Counted from the first letter of the stretch, positions 15,995 through 24,358 are shown. The stretch: DNA of 52,081 nucleotides from Streptomyces sp. NRRL B-24085 (GCF_001282115.1 NZ_LJBR01000055.1:1-52081); one strand, 5' to 3'. A program made the numbers and translations. Notes: generated from the letters alone by a model not told the origin.

Positions 15995-16014
15995 GAACGG
16001 GACTGAACCCGTTC
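15995..16014. terminator. Hairpin between the YigZ gene and the first tRNA-like gene
   Basis: GAACGGG, 6-base loop, CCCGTTC. It lies directly downstream of the tRNA-like gene on the minus strand and also just past the YigZ stop. There is no T-run. It could terminate either or both. Confidence 0.5.
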
Positions 16015-16020
16015 GTTCGC

Positions 16021-16110
16021 GGCGGAGAGGGCAGGATTCGAACCTGCGCGGGCCACATGGACCCTCCCGGAGAAATCCGGGACCCGGTAGGCCACTTCGG
16101 ATACCTCTCC
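16021..16110 (-). tRNA. tRNA(Ser)-like gene with a 6-base anticodon loop
   Basis: The minus strand folds as a class II tRNA. The acceptor stem is GGAGAGG/CCTCTCC (5' end 16110), U8 is present, and a D arm has a GG-containing loop. Then come a CCCGG/CCGGG stem, a long variable arm (GGGTC/GGCCC, loop CATGT) and a T arm GCAGG, TTCGAAT, CCTGC, followed by discriminator G73 (16023) and CC. The anticodon loop is only ATTTCT, six bases, so normal decoding is unlikely. The third CCA base is not encoded. Class II shape plus G73 are the features SerRS reads. A SARP-type promoter lies 50 bp upstream. It shares its last 28 bp exactly with the gene at 33869. It could instead be a relic. Confidence 0.6.
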
Positions 16111-16158
16111 CGATCGAGCGGAAGCCTTCACCTTGTCCGGCCTCCGTCTCTGGAAGAG

Positions 16159-16202
16159 ATACTGGCAGTTCACGCTTACGCCGCGCTGACAGCTCGCTGA
16201 CG
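16159..16202 (-). promoter_or_regulatory. SARP-type promoter of the first tRNA-like gene
   Basis: Minus strand, in order: CGTCAGC (16196-16202), TGTCAGC (16185-16191) and CGTAAGC (16174-16180), each starting 11 bp after the last. Then 9 bp ending in TGC, then the -10 CAGTAT (16159-16164). Direct heptamers at 11-bp steps just upstream of the -10 are the known layout of SARP binding sites. The predicted start is about 40 bp before the tRNA-like 5' end. Confidence 0.7.
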
Positions 16203-16247
16203 CCCGCGAGCTCCTGGAGTCGTTCTCTCAGGTCGTGCCGGTGAGTG

Positions 16248-17078
16248 TCACACGCCGATCGGCGCCGGCATCTGGGCGGACATGTCCTGCACGGCGGCGG
16301 CCTTGAGCGCATCGGCGGTACGAGCGTCCGCCGGGTGGAACATCTCGAGCGACAGTTCCGCCACGGTGATGTCCGTCGCCGCCCCGAACGTGGTGACCGT
16401 GCTGAAGAGGCGCAGTTCCGTGTTGTGCTTGTGGACGATCAGACACGACAGGACCTCCTCGCCACCGCCGCCGTTCCCCTCGGGGCCCGGCACGTGTGGG
16501 TAGTTGGCCACCTCGTCGTAGAGCTTCATCAGCTTCTCGCTGCCGCTGTTGACCATCTGACGGTGCAGACGGGCCAGCATCTGGGCGCGCATCTCCGCCT
16601 TGTTGACCACGTATTGGGAGAGTCCCTGAGGATGCAGGGCCAGCCGCATGAGGTTGATCGGTGGCGTCAGCAACTCGGGAGAGGCTCCGGCCATGAGCCG
16701 GCGGGCGGCGTCGTTCATGGCCACCACTGTCTCGTGCACGTTGAACACCAGAGCCGGATAGGGCTCGTGGGCCCTCAGCAGGCGGTCGATCGACGACTTG
16801 ACCGCGCTGAGCCGGGGCGTCCCGAGCGGGCTCTCCTCGTACTGAGGTGCGTAACCGGCCGCCACGAGAAGCGTGTTGCGCTGTCTGACCGGTACTTCAA
16901 GGTGCTCGGAAAGCCGGAGCACCAGATCACGGCTGGGCTTGGCCCTTCCGTTCTCGATGAAGCTGAGGTGTCGTGCGGAGACCTCAGCACGTGAAGCGAG
17001 TTCGAGCTGACTGAGCTTCCGCCGACGACGCCAGTTACGCACTAACTCGCCGAGCTCTGCTGCCGATGATGCGTCCAT
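16248..17078 (-). CDS. XRE-family regulator with MmyB-like ligand domain; contains a TTA codon
   Basis: A 276-aa regulator. The N-terminal HTH (about 8-65) reads LGELVRNWRRRRKLSQLELA, then AEVSARHLSFIENGRAKPSRDL. The C-terminal MmyB-like PAS-fold domain includes YPALVFNVHETVVAMNDAARRL and LMRLALHPQGLSQYVVN. Such proteins often act as cluster-linked regulators. Codon 12 (17043-17045) is TTA, so translation should depend on the bldA tRNA. It lies 63 bp behind the glycosyltransferase gene on the same strand and is probably cotranscribed. It is a candidate binder of the ATTACC/GGTAAT palindromes in the cluster. Confidence 0.85.
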   Translation of the reverse strand: MDASSAAELGELVRNWRRRRKLSQLELASRAEVSARHLSFIENGRAKPSRDLVLRLSEHLEVPVRQRNTLLVAAGYAPQYEESPLGTPRLSAVKSSIDRLLRAHEPYPALVFNVHETVVAMNDAARRLMAGASPELLTPPINLMRLALHPQGLSQYVVNKAEMRAQMLARLHRQMVNSGSEKLMKLYDEVANYPHVPGPEGNGGGGEEVLSCLIVHKHNTELRLFSTVTTFGAATDITVAELSLEMFHPADARTADALKAAAVQDMSAQMPAPIGV

Positions 17079-17141
17079 GGGGATCACTCTTGGAATGATA
17101 AGCAACAGAGCTCGGTCCCGCAGCCGGGCCCAGGGCATCCG

Positions 17142-18272
17142 TCAGACGATCTGCTCGAGCCTCGCCACCAGTTGCCCCGGACCCGGCATGGCGTGCATCT
17201 CCTTCCGCACGTCGGCGGCGGCATCCCGCAGGGCGTTGTCGTGGAGCAGGGCGTCGACAGCCGCTTTGGTCACGTCGTCGATACGGGCGGACACGCCGGC
17301 TCCACGTGCGGCCACTGCGTCCGCGTTGACGTCACGATCGGAGCCGTCGGGCAGCAGGATCTGCGGCAGACCGGCGTCCAGCGCAGCGAGTGTGGTGCCC
17401 GAGCCGCCGTGGTGGATGATCCCGGCGGCGGTACGCAGCAGCAGGTTCAAAGGGACCCACCCCTCGACGCGGACATTGGCCGGTACGGGGCCGAGATCGG
17501 AGATGTCCGAGTTTCCGAGCGCCATGACGAATTCGGCGTCGAGGTCGCCGACCAGCTCTGCTATGCGCTTCACACGGTCAAGCCCGCCGAGCCCGGGGGC
17601 GGTCGTCCCCAGGGTGACCGCGATGCGGGGGCGGCGGGGTGGCTCCAACAGCCAGCCAGGCACACTGCTCCCGCCGTTGTACGGCAGGTAGCGCATCGGC
17701 CAGCCCGAGGGCACATGACCGACGAGACTCGGTGGTGCGATGTCGATGGAGTGCATCCGAGTCGGCAGATCCACACCGTGCCGGTCGAAGCATTCAGCCG
17801 TCAGGTCACGTAGCCGCGGGCCGTAACCGTCGGTTCGGAAGAGACCGTAGCCGTGTTCCACGGCGGGGATCCCGAGCTTGGCCGCACCGACGAGGCCACC
17901 GACGGTGAGAGCGGAGTAGACGACGACGTCGGGCCGCCACTCCTCGGCCACCCGGACATAGGCATCCATCATCGCCGGTTGATCATTCATCATCTGCGCG
18001 TAATAGGGCAGGGAGTCCGCGAAGTCCGTGAACCTGGCCGTGGCGAATTCGGCGAACATCTCGGGATGCCGGGCGACCGTCGTTTTCACGATGTCAACCA
18101 GTGTGAGACCGGGGCACACGTCGGCAACCGCCAAACCCGCCTCGCGAACGGCGAGACCGTCGCCTCCCGTGGCCACGAGCACCTCGTGGCCGGCCAGTCG
18201 CAACGCCCAGGCGAGCGGCACGGCAGGAAACACATGCCCTATCCCGGGCGAGGCAGCGATGAGAACACGCAT
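17142..18272 (-). CDS. GT1-family glycosyltransferase (antibiotic UGT type)
   Basis: A 376-aa GT-B glycosyltransferase. The N-terminal acceptor domain starts MRVLIAASPGIGHVFPAVPLAWAL. The C-terminal nucleotide-sugar site holds VRVEGWVPLNLLL and GIIHHGGSGTTLAALDAGLPQILLP, with the family His and Gly residues. It resembles enzymes that glycosylate natural products. In this cluster it could decorate the product or inactivate it for self-protection; no deoxysugar genes are present, so a common NDP-sugar donor is likely. An AGGAGG site precedes the ATG, and ATTACC/GGTAAT elements lie upstream. Confidence 0.87.
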   Translation of the reverse strand: MRVLIAASPGIGHVFPAVPLAWALRLAGHEVLVATGGDGLAVREAGLAVADVCPGLTLVDIVKTTVARHPEMFAEFATARFTDFADSLPYYAQMMNDQPAMMDAYVRVAEEWRPDVVVYSALTVGGLVGAAKLGIPAVEHGYGLFRTDGYGPRLRDLTAECFDRHGVDLPTRMHSIDIAPPSLVGHVPSGWPMRYLPYNGGSSVPGWLLEPPRRPRIAVTLGTTAPGLGGLDRVKRIAELVGDLDAEFVMALGNSDISDLGPVPANVRVEGWVPLNLLLRTAAGIIHHGGSGTTLAALDAGLPQILLPDGSDRDVNADAVAARGAGVSARIDDVTKAAVDALLHDNALRDAAADVRKEMHAMPGPGQLVARLEQIV

Positions 18273-18277
18273 GGCGA

Positions 18278-18337
18278 GTTACCTCCTCGGAGTAATCTGC
18301 GGCAGGCGTATTACCGAACCATTCCTCGGCAGGTAAT
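18278..18337. promoter_or_regulatory. ATTACC/GGTAAT elements upstream of the glycosyltransferase gene
   Basis: GTTACCTCC...GGAGTAAT spans 18278-18296, partly overlapping the glycosyltransferase ribosome site. A wider pair, ATTACC (18310-18315) and GGTAAT (18332-18337), lies just upstream. They match the arms of the two 17-bp palindromes near 20.9 and 24.4 kb. Confidence 0.5.
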
Positions 18338-18394
18338 AGCCGTGAGTCTTCAGCGGAACGTCGGAGAAATTTCCGCTCTGGAGAAAATGTGATG

Positions 18395-19867
18395 TCAGAC
18401 GAGATCGCTCAGTGCTTCCCGGAGCGACCGCTCGGTGTGACCGGCTGAGGCGTCCCGCAGACGAAGGCAGGCGTCCGCGACGGTCGGCGACCCGCCCTGG
18501 GTCAGGAATTTCGCACGGACCAGCCTGGCGTGGTCCCGGCGGGTCTCCGGTCCGGCGGCCCCCACGGGAATGTCACGCCGCGTGCTGTACGTGCGGCCGT
18601 CCCGCATGCGCACCACGACTTGGGCGGGCGTCGACTTGGTGGAGGTCGCGAAGCTCGGCACGGGTTCGGCCTCCGCATCGAGCAGATCGGCGAGCTGATC
18701 GCCGCCGAACTGTCTCAGCCAGGTACGGCCCGCCGACCCCGCCTGGCGCAGCGCTTCCCCGAACGGAGCCTCGCTCCGCAGCAGAGCGCGGGTCATCTCG
18801 GGGTCGTGCTCCAGCCGTACGCGTTCGGCCAGCCGCCAGCGTCGCGCGTCCCGCACGGACGGGGCCGAGAAGTCGTCCACGGTGAGCGCGCCTTCCAGCA
18901 GAGCCGTGGCCACTGTGTAGGGGGCGGACAGCAACAGAGCACTGAGCGGGGCCTCGGGACTGTCGGCGTAGGGCGCGGCATGACGGTCGGCGAACACGGT
19001 GTAGTAGCTGGCGGTCACGGTCACGTCTTCGATGTCCTGCTCACGCAGCGGGCCGTGGTCGCGGTGCAGGTCCAGAGCGCAGTCGACAGCGGAGTCGATC
19101 CCCGGTCCGCCCGGCCGTACTTTGAACGACAGTGTCTCGGTGTGCCAGCGACGTCCCAGCTCCTGGGTGACCGCGCCCGCCAGGGGCACTGTGGCGAAGT
19201 GACGCAGGAATCCGTCGGGATGTTCGAGGATGTCCCGGGTGCCGTGCAGTCCCGCATGCGCGGCGTCGCAGGCGTCCATGGCGGCCCGTACCGCTGCCAG
19301 GGCGTGGACGAGCTTGGCGTCACTGCCGATGAACCCGGGGAACAACGTCCAGGGCGGCAAGGTGTAAGCGACACCCAGCGCGTCGGCCCATACGTCGGCG
19401 GGCGCCGATTCCGCGCGCAGCCGCCCGGCGACGGCGCCGGCGAGGTGGGTGTGCACGGCGACCTGCCCTCGAAAGCGGCCGAGCGTCGCCGCGGCGGTGA
19501 TCCGGGCGGCACACTCGTTGGCGGCGACGACGGCCGTCAGGAGTCCCGTACCGTCGAGCTGACCGGCCAGGGCGTAGGCCACCGGTACCGCGACCGTGGA
19601 GTTGGAGAGATGGCCGGCGTACGCGGTGTCGTCGAAGTTGAGCCATGATCCCAGCGCAGCCAGTACGCAGGCCGCCTGCCGGGGGTCGGACGCCAGGGGC
19701 GAGCCGTACGCGCGGACCAGGCGCCGGCCGGAGGGATGGCGCAAGCCCGCCCGGATGGCGGCGAGTTGCGAGACTATCTGGCTCTGGGCGAGGGCCAGCA
19801 CGTGATCGGGCACGTCGTCGGGCCGCAGGGCCGCGGCCCAGGCCGAGAGTTCCTCAGTCGCCGACAT
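18395..19867 (-). CDS. MmgE/PrpD-family protein (VlmK-like)
   Basis: A 490-aa MmgE/PrpD-fold protein. Family features include LNFDDTAYAGHLSNSTVAVPVAYALA, ANECAARITAAATLGRF, and LPPWTLFPGFIGSDAK with the downstream small domain. The fold includes 2-methylcitrate dehydratase and other lyases. In valanimycin biosynthesis the family member VlmK works with the kinase VlmJ to dehydrate valanimycin hydrate through a phosphorylated intermediate. Here the start codon overlaps the end of a VlmJ-type kinase gene by 14 bp, so the same two-step elimination is inferred. Confidence 0.82.
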   Translation of the reverse strand: MSATEELSAWAAALRPDDVPDHVLALAQSQIVSQLAAIRAGLRHPSGRRLVRAYGSPLASDPRQAACVLAALGSWLNFDDTAYAGHLSNSTVAVPVAYALAGQLDGTGLLTAVVAANECAARITAAATLGRFRGQVAVHTHLAGAVAGRLRAESAPADVWADALGVAYTLPPWTLFPGFIGSDAKLVHALAAVRAAMDACDAAHAGLHGTRDILEHPDGFLRHFATVPLAGAVTQELGRRWHTETLSFKVRPGGPGIDSAVDCALDLHRDHGPLREQDIEDVTVTASYYTVFADRHAAPYADSPEAPLSALLLSAPYTVATALLEGALTVDDFSAPSVRDARRWRLAERVRLEHDPEMTRALLRSEAPFGEALRQAGSAGRTWLRQFGGDQLADLLDAEAEPVPSFATSTKSTPAQVVVRMRDGRTYSTRRDIPVGAAGPETRRDHARLVRAKFLTQGGSPTVADACLRLRDASAGHTERSLREALSDLV

Positions 19868-20807
19868 GTGGGGCCTTCCCGGAGAGCGTCGGCAGGATCC
19901 CCTCGAGCAGTTCGACGGTGACGCGCGCGCCGGTGGCAGGACGCAGTTCGCCGTCGTGCTCGAACAGCAGCGGGTTGCCGTCCGTGCGTTCGACCACCAC
20001 TTCGCGTCCCCGGGCGTAGGCACTGCCCGGCTGTTCGACGTGCAGGCCGTGGCGCAGCAGTTCCGGCAGAGCCGCGGGGTCTGCCGAGTCGCCGAGCACA
20101 CAGACGTCGAGCAGGCCGTCGTCCGGTTCCGCGTGCGGCAGCAGGTCGTACTGCCAGGCCCGGTACCGTCCGCCGCCCACGTTGACGAGCATCGTCTTCC
20201 CGTGCTGGATCTCGACACCGTCGACAAGGACCCGGCCCTGGTACGGCGTGTGGGTCAGCGCCGACCGCTCCACCGCGGCCTGGTACCGGGCGCGCCCGGT
20301 TGCCTCGATGCCGCGGGCCAGGAGCAGGACGTCCGCCACCAGACCGGACCCGGCCCCGAGCAGGATCAGCTCACCGGTCTCCACGACCCGGGCCATGTCC
20401 AGGTGGCGGACCATGAGGCGGGGCTGGGTGACAGCGGCTCGGAGGATCCCCTGCCAGGGGCGGTCACCCCACAGGTTGCGATAGTTGGAGTTGCCCGTCC
20501 CGAACGGGACCACGAAGAGCGCCGGGCGGTCCTCGGCACGGTCGGCGGCGCCCACGATCTGCCGTGCCGTCCAGTGTGCCGTCCCGTCGCCACCCACGCT
20601 CACGACGAGGTCGGCTCGCGCCAGGCCTTCGACGACGCGGCCTTCCACGCGTTCCTGCCGCTCACGCCCGACCCATTGCACGGTCACCTCGTCGCAGTGC
20701 CGGGCACACACGTCCAGGACCTCGAGTACCCGGTCCGACGTGACGGCTCCGGCAGCGGAGTTGGCGATGATCAGGACGGAGCTCGCTCTGGCGCGGCTTG
20801 CCGTCAT
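19854..20807 (-). CDS. Diacylglycerol-kinase-fold small-molecule kinase (VlmJ-like)
   Basis: A 317-aa kinase with the diacylglycerol/sphingosine kinase catalytic fold: VGGDGT at residues 71-76 and PFGTGNSNY from 101, the nucleotide-binding motifs, plus the C-terminal beta domain with EPDDGLLDVCVLG. Lipid kinases of this type are usually stand-alone. Overlap with an MmgE/PrpD gene is the hallmark of the valanimycin VlmJ/VlmK pair, so I infer phosphorylation of the serine-derived hydroxyl of an azoxy intermediate. A SARP-type promoter lies 60 bp upstream of the ATG. Confidence 0.82.
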   Translation of the reverse strand: MTASRARASSVLIIANSAAGAVTSDRVLEVLDVCARHCDEVTVQWVGRERQERVEGRVVEGLARADLVVSVGGDGTAHWTARQIVGAADRAEDRPALFVVPFGTGNSNYRNLWGDRPWQGILRAAVTQPRLMVRHLDMARVVETGELILLGAGSGLVADVLLLARGIEATGRARYQAAVERSALTHTPYQGRVLVDGVEIQHGKTMLVNVGGGRYRAWQYDLLPHAEPDDGLLDVCVLGDSADPAALPELLRHGLHVEQPGSAYARGREVVVERTDGNPLLFEHDGELRPATGARVTVELLEGILPTLSGKAPHVGD

Positions 20808-20867
20808 CCTGCCCCCCTGGGATCGCTTGGGTCACCGACCCGTCCGGCATTGAACGGGAATGACGGA

Positions 20868-20900
20868 AGGGTGGCAGATGTGGCTGACTCCTCACTGACG
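20868..20900 (-). promoter_or_regulatory. SARP-type promoter of the kinase-PrpD pair
   Basis: Minus strand: CGTCAGT (20894-20900) and AGTCAGC (20883-20889) start 11 bp apart. Then 9 bp ending in TGC, then CACCCT as a weak -10 (20868-20873). The position of a third heptamer upstream holds a poor match. Layout and spacing equal those of the other four SARP-type promoters in the window. Confidence 0.6.
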
Positions 20901-20914
20901 AGGCGGCCCGAGAT

Positions 20915-20931
20915 ATTACCTGGGGGGTAAT
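20915..20931. promoter_or_regulatory. 17-bp palindrome ATTACCTGGGGGGTAAT
   Basis: Perfect 6-bp arms ATTACC/GGTAAT with a 5-bp spacer, in the divergent region between the kinase and MFS genes. The palindrome at 24398 is identical at 15 of 17 positions. It looks like the operator of a dimeric repressor, probably for the MFS gene. Confidence 0.65.
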
Positions 20932-21035
20932 CGACATGAACTGTGGCCGACGGGCAACCTTGAATGACCCTGGAAGGCCCACGCCCGACAGGGTCGGCAT
21001 TTCGCCTGTATCAAACATTCCAGGGAGAGACCCAC

Positions 21036-22535
21036 ATGAGTACCGGAGGTGCGCCCGCTGAGGTGTCCCCCGATTCCGGGGACGCCAACGCGGATTCGAA
21101 GCGCTGGTGGTCGCTCACCACTGTTCTGCTTTCGACCTTCATGGCCCAGCTCGACAATACCGTCGTGAATGTGGCGCTTCCTTCGATCGGTCAGGATCTG
21201 AATCTGCAGATCTCCGGGATCGAATGGATTATCAGCTCCTACATGCTGGTGTTCTCGGCGCTGCTCCTTCTCGGCGGTCGGCTCGCCGACCTCCTCGGCA
21301 CCCGGCGCGTGCTGATGATCGGCATCATCGTGTTCACGATCGCGTCGCTGTTCGCCGGTCTCGCCGACTCGTTCGGCATGCTGCTGGCCGGCCGGGCCGT
21401 GCAGGGAGTGGGTGCGGCACTGTCCACCCCGGCGACGCTCATGATCATTCTGACGACCTTCAAGGACGATCGTGAACGCGGTAAGGCGATCGGCCTGTGG
21501 GGAGCGGTGATCGCGCTGTCGTTCGCGTTCGGTCCCATTGTCGGCGGGGTGCTCACCCGCTACATCGACTGGGGCTGGATCTTCTTCATCAATGTCCCGA
21601 TCGGTGTTGCCGCCGTCGCGATCGGTCTGTGGTCGATCGACAAGAACGCGGGCATCACGCAGTCGCGGCGGCTGGACACGCCTGGCCTGATCAGTTCGGG
21701 TGTCGTGCTGTTCGGCCTGACGTACGCGCTCATCGAGGGGCCGAAGGAGGGGTGGACGGCTACCCCGATCCTCGCGTCCTTCGCGGCGGTCGTGCTGGCG
21801 CTGATCGTCTTCTGCCTGGTCGAGACACGCTTCCGGGACCCGATGTTCGACCTGACGCTGTTCCGCAACGGCACCTTCACCTGGGGCACGGCGGCGCTCG
21901 TCCTGTGGGGCTGCGGCATGATGGGCGTCTTCGCCTACACCTCGCTGTACCTGCAGAACGTGCTGGACTTCTCACCCATCCTGGCCGGTGCCGTCTTCGT
22001 CCCGCTGGCCGTCGTCATGGCCGTCGTGGCCACGCTCTCCGGGAAGCTCGCGGAGAAGTTCGGGGTGCTGCGCACTGTCCTGGTCGGCTTCGTCGTCGCC
22101 GCCGTCGGCTTGGCACTGCTGGCCGTCCCGGACGAGCACGCCAGCGCCTGGGACCTCCAGGTCGCGCTCATTCTCGTCGGCCTCGGTGCCGGCGCTGTGA
22201 CTCCACTGCAGACCGCCGTGGCCGGCGCGCTGCCGGTCACGAAGGTCGGAGTCGCCAGTGGTGTGCTCAACGCCTTCCGTGAGATGTCGGCACTGTGTGG
22301 TGTGACGGTGCTCGGCGCGGTGGTCAGCTCGGTCACGGCCGGACGCATCGAGTCCGGCGACGGGCCCAAGATCGCCTATCTGTCGGGCTACCACAGCGGC
22401 GTACTGATCGCCTCGGCGCTCATCTTCGCCGGCGCCGTCACCGCACTGCTCGCGCTCCGTCCGGGTCGGGCAGCGGTCGACGCCGCCGAGGCCGAGCCGG
22501 CGCCGCAGGAATCGATGGCACCCGCCGAGGGCTGA
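21036..22535 (+). CDS. MFS multidrug exporter (DHA2, 14-span type)
   Basis: A 499-aa major facilitator of the EmrB/QacA type. Motif C in QLDNTVVNVALPSIGQDL marks helix 1. The loop 2-3 motif is LGGRLADLLGTRRVL. LAGRAVQGVGAALSTPA and GPIVGGVLTRYIDWGWIFFINVPIG are the drug:H+ antiporter signatures. About 14 spans are visible. Its place in the cluster and a palindromic operator upstream suggest regulated export of, and resistance to, the product. GGGAGAG precedes the ATG, and a strong hairpin follows the stop. Confidence 0.9.
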   Translation: MSTGGAPAEVSPDSGDANADSKRWWSLTTVLLSTFMAQLDNTVVNVALPSIGQDLNLQISGIEWIISSYMLVFSALLLLGGRLADLLGTRRVLMIGIIVFTIASLFAGLADSFGMLLAGRAVQGVGAALSTPATLMIILTTFKDDRERGKAIGLWGAVIALSFAFGPIVGGVLTRYIDWGWIFFINVPIGVAAVAIGLWSIDKNAGITQSRRLDTPGLISSGVVLFGLTYALIEGPKEGWTATPILASFAAVVLALIVFCLVETRFRDPMFDLTLFRNGTFTWGTAALVLWGCGMMGVFAYTSLYLQNVLDFSPILAGAVFVPLAVVMAVVATLSGKLAEKFGVLRTVLVGFVVAAVGLALLAVPDEHASAWDLQVALILVGLGAGAVTPLQTAVAGALPVTKVGVASGVLNAFREMSALCGVTVLGAVVSSVTAGRIESGDGPKIAYLSGYHSGVLIASALIFAGAVTALLALRPGRAAVDAAEAEPAPQESMAPAEG

Positions 22536-22617
22536 CCCGGACTCCCTGATGAGACGGCCGGCCCTGAGCAAGGGACATCCCCCGCCTTCTTCGGGGCGGT
22601 CGGCGGTACAGGGGAGC

Positions 22618-22653
22618 ACAACGGGCCCGCAGGACATCCTGTGGGCCCGTTGT
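22618..22653. terminator. 16-bp hairpin after the MFS gene
   Basis: ACAACGGGCCCGCAGG, loop ACAT, CCTGTGGGCCCGTTGT, with a single G-T wobble. It lies 83 bp after the MFS stop and is very stable, so it is likely that gene's terminator. Confidence 0.75.
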
Positions 22654-22817
22654 CATGTCTGGGGCGTGTCTGGACGCAAGCGGGGACTTCTGGGACGTCC
22701 GTGCACGCACATCCCCGGCCACGGCGGGCGCGGTGTGCGGAGCCGGGCCGGCGGCGACCGGCGGACGGGCCACCGACCACCCGCCGCGGCAAGCGGCCGA
22801 CGCCTGTGAGCAGAAAG

Positions 22818-22869
22818 CGGCCCCTGTGGCCACGACTCGCTCGGGGAGGAGTCGTGGCCACAGGGGCCG
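22818..22869. terminator. 21-bp perfect hairpin before the SARP gene end
   Basis: The arms at 22818-22838 and 22849-22869 are perfectly complementary. The left arm begins CGGCCCCTGTGG and the right arm ends CCACAGGGGCCG. The loop is 10 bases. It lies 53 bp beyond the SARP stop on the minus strand and is its probable terminator. With the hairpin at 22618 it insulates two convergent units. The rest of the 386-bp gap holds no gene I can support. Confidence 0.75.
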
Positions 22870-22921
22870 GTGGGTGGTCGCCTCGGTACCCGGCCGGCGG
22901 CCGGTGACCGACGGGAAGTCG

Positions 22922-23701
22922 TCAGGCGGACATGCGGAGTTCCTGGGTGAGGATCGCCTGCTCGGTCCGGCGCAGTTCGATGGAGGGTTCTATACCCAGT
23001 TCCTCCGAGAGCCTGGACCACATCTCGCGGTAGGACGACAGGGCCTCGGCCTGCCGGCCACAGCGGTACAGGGCAATCATCAGCTGGGCGCAGAACCGCT
23101 CCTGGAGCGGGTTCTCGGCGTGCTTCTCACGCAGTTCGCCCAGGATGCCGGCATGGTTGCCGCGGGCCAGTTCGTTCTCGAAGAGGAGTTCCAGGGCGCG
23201 GATGCGGTACTCCTCGTACCGCGCCGCCGCGGCGCGGCAGATGGGGCCGCTGGCCTCTCCGCCGAAGACAGGGCCACGCCACCGGGCCAGCGCCGCACGG
23301 AGCATGTCGACGACCTCGCACGGCCTGCCGTCTGCCGCCTGCGCCCGCGTCACCGCTGCCACGAAGGAGGACGCGTCCAACTCGTCCTCGTCAACGACGA
23401 GTTGGTAGCCATAGGGATGGCCGATCAGCCGTGAGGCCTCCCGGCCCCGTTCCAGGCTTGCCAGCTTCTTCCTTAATCGACTCACCAGCGCCTGAAGGGC
23501 GTTGACCACCCCGCTGGGCGGCAATTCGCCCCACAGCTCGTCGATCAGGGCGTCCACCGAAACAGTTTTCCCTTCACTCACCAGGAGAACGTGCATGAGG
23601 GTCCGCTGCAGTTCACTTCTGAACGTTGCGCGACTGCCACATTCGGCCCGTATCTCCAGACCGCCCAGGAGAAGGAATTGCACAATGCCCCCGTCGTCCA
23701 T
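22922..23701 (-). CDS. SARP-family pathway activator; contains a TTA codon
   Basis: A 259-aa short SARP. The OmpR-like DNA-binding domain (about 5-95) includes FLLLGGLEIRAE, VSVDALIDELWG and NALQALVSRLRKKL. The bacterial transcriptional activation domain (about 100-245) ends in RQAEALSSYREMWSRLSEELGIEPS. Codon 76 is TTA (23474-23476), so bldA control is expected. It is the natural candidate to bind the 11-bp-spaced heptamers upstream of the biosynthetic genes; valanimycin is likewise under a SARP (VlmI). The ATG at 23701 lacks a ribosome site. The GTG at 23683, giving MQFLLLGG, is an alternative start. Confidence 0.9.
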   Translation of the reverse strand: MDDGGIVQFLLLGGLEIRAECGSRATFRSELQRTLMHVLLVSEGKTVSVDALIDELWGELPPSGVVNALQALVSRLRKKLASLERGREASRLIGHPYGYQLVVDEDELDASSFVAAVTRAQAADGRPCEVVDMLRAALARWRGPVFGGEASGPICRAAAARYEEYRIRALELLFENELARGNHAGILGELREKHAENPLQERFCAQLMIALYRCGRQAEALSSYREMWSRLSEELGIEPSIELRRTEQAILTQELRMSA

Positions 23702-23765
23702 TCGATCGCGAATACACCACTAATGCCAGGAACTGGCTCGCACGTTCGATTGCACTCATCAAGAA

Positions 23766-23793
23766 ACTATAACGGCGCCAGTCGAAAGGTCAA
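23766..23793 (-). promoter_or_regulatory. Sigma-70-type promoter of the SARP gene
   Basis: Minus strand TTGACC (23788-23793), 16-bp spacer, TATAGT (23766-23771): close to the HrdB consensus. It would give a leader of about 60 bases before the SARP start. The surrounding 200 bp are unusually A/T-rich and hold no gene. Confidence 0.65.
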
Positions 23794-23889
23794 GCGCATT
23801 AATCGCCCGCAACCCGGACACTGTGTTGGTCATCCTGACTAAAAAATTGCCCAGGCGTGGCGAAAAGTAGTCGACGCACAGGTGCCGGA

Positions 23890-23924
23890 CCCTGTCGCCA
23901 CCAATGTTATTGGCGGCGACAGGG
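23890..23924. terminator. 16-bp hairpin after the SnoaL-like gene
   Basis: CCCTGTCGCCACCAAT, loop GTT, ATTGGCGGCGACAGGG, with one A-C mismatch. It lies 29 bp past the SnoaL-like stop on the minus strand and separates it from the SARP promoter. Confidence 0.75.
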
Positions 23925-23952
23925 CCCGGCGGGTGCTGCGCGGGGCTTCTCG

Positions 23953-24330
23953 TCAGACCGGTACGACGTCGAAGAACTGGTAGTCCGAGCGGATTCGTCC
24001 TTGCTTGTCGACGATGATGAAGTCGACGCCGGCCATGCTCACTTCATCGTTCTCGGGGTTCACCAGCTCCCATCCGAACCGCACGGCGTTGTGGTTCGCG
24101 TCGGGCGCAGCGTCGTCCCGGAGGCGAAACGTCAGACCCTTGGCGCCGTAGTGACCAAAGGCATCAGTCACGCCTGCCAAGATCGCGTCGTGTCCACTGA
24201 GCACAGCCTGCGGAAATACGTATTCACCATCCTCGGCCCACAGTTCCTGAATACGCTTTCGCCGGACATCGGCGTCCTTTTCGTTCCAGGTCGCGATGTA
24301 GTTTTCGGCCAGTCGGCGGAAGTCCTCCAT
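23953..24330 (-). CDS. SnoaL/NTF2-like small protein
   Basis: A 125-aa protein with the SnoaL-like fold: FRRLAENYIATWNEKDADVR, then IQELWAEDGEYVFPQAVLSGHDAI, then GWELVNPENDEVSMAGVDFIIVDKQGRI ending in DYQFFD. The fold covers cyclases, isomerases, hydrolases and non-catalytic binding proteins. Placed at the end of the cluster with its own palindrome-marked promoter, it may tailor the product or bind a ligand. I cannot assign a reaction. Confidence 0.8.
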   Translation of the reverse strand: MEDFRRLAENYIATWNEKDADVRRKRIQELWAEDGEYVFPQAVLSGHDAILAGVTDAFGHYGAKGLTFRLRDDAAPDANHNAVRFGWELVNPENDEVSMAGVDFIIVDKQGRIRSDYQFFDVVPV

Positions 24331-24358
24331 GGGTCCCTTCTATCGTTCGGGGAAAGCT

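Noticed and set aside
15973..16200. Small protein across the first tRNA-like gene
   Set aside because: It has no ribosome site, and its sequence is just the complement of the tRNA-like gene and its promoter.
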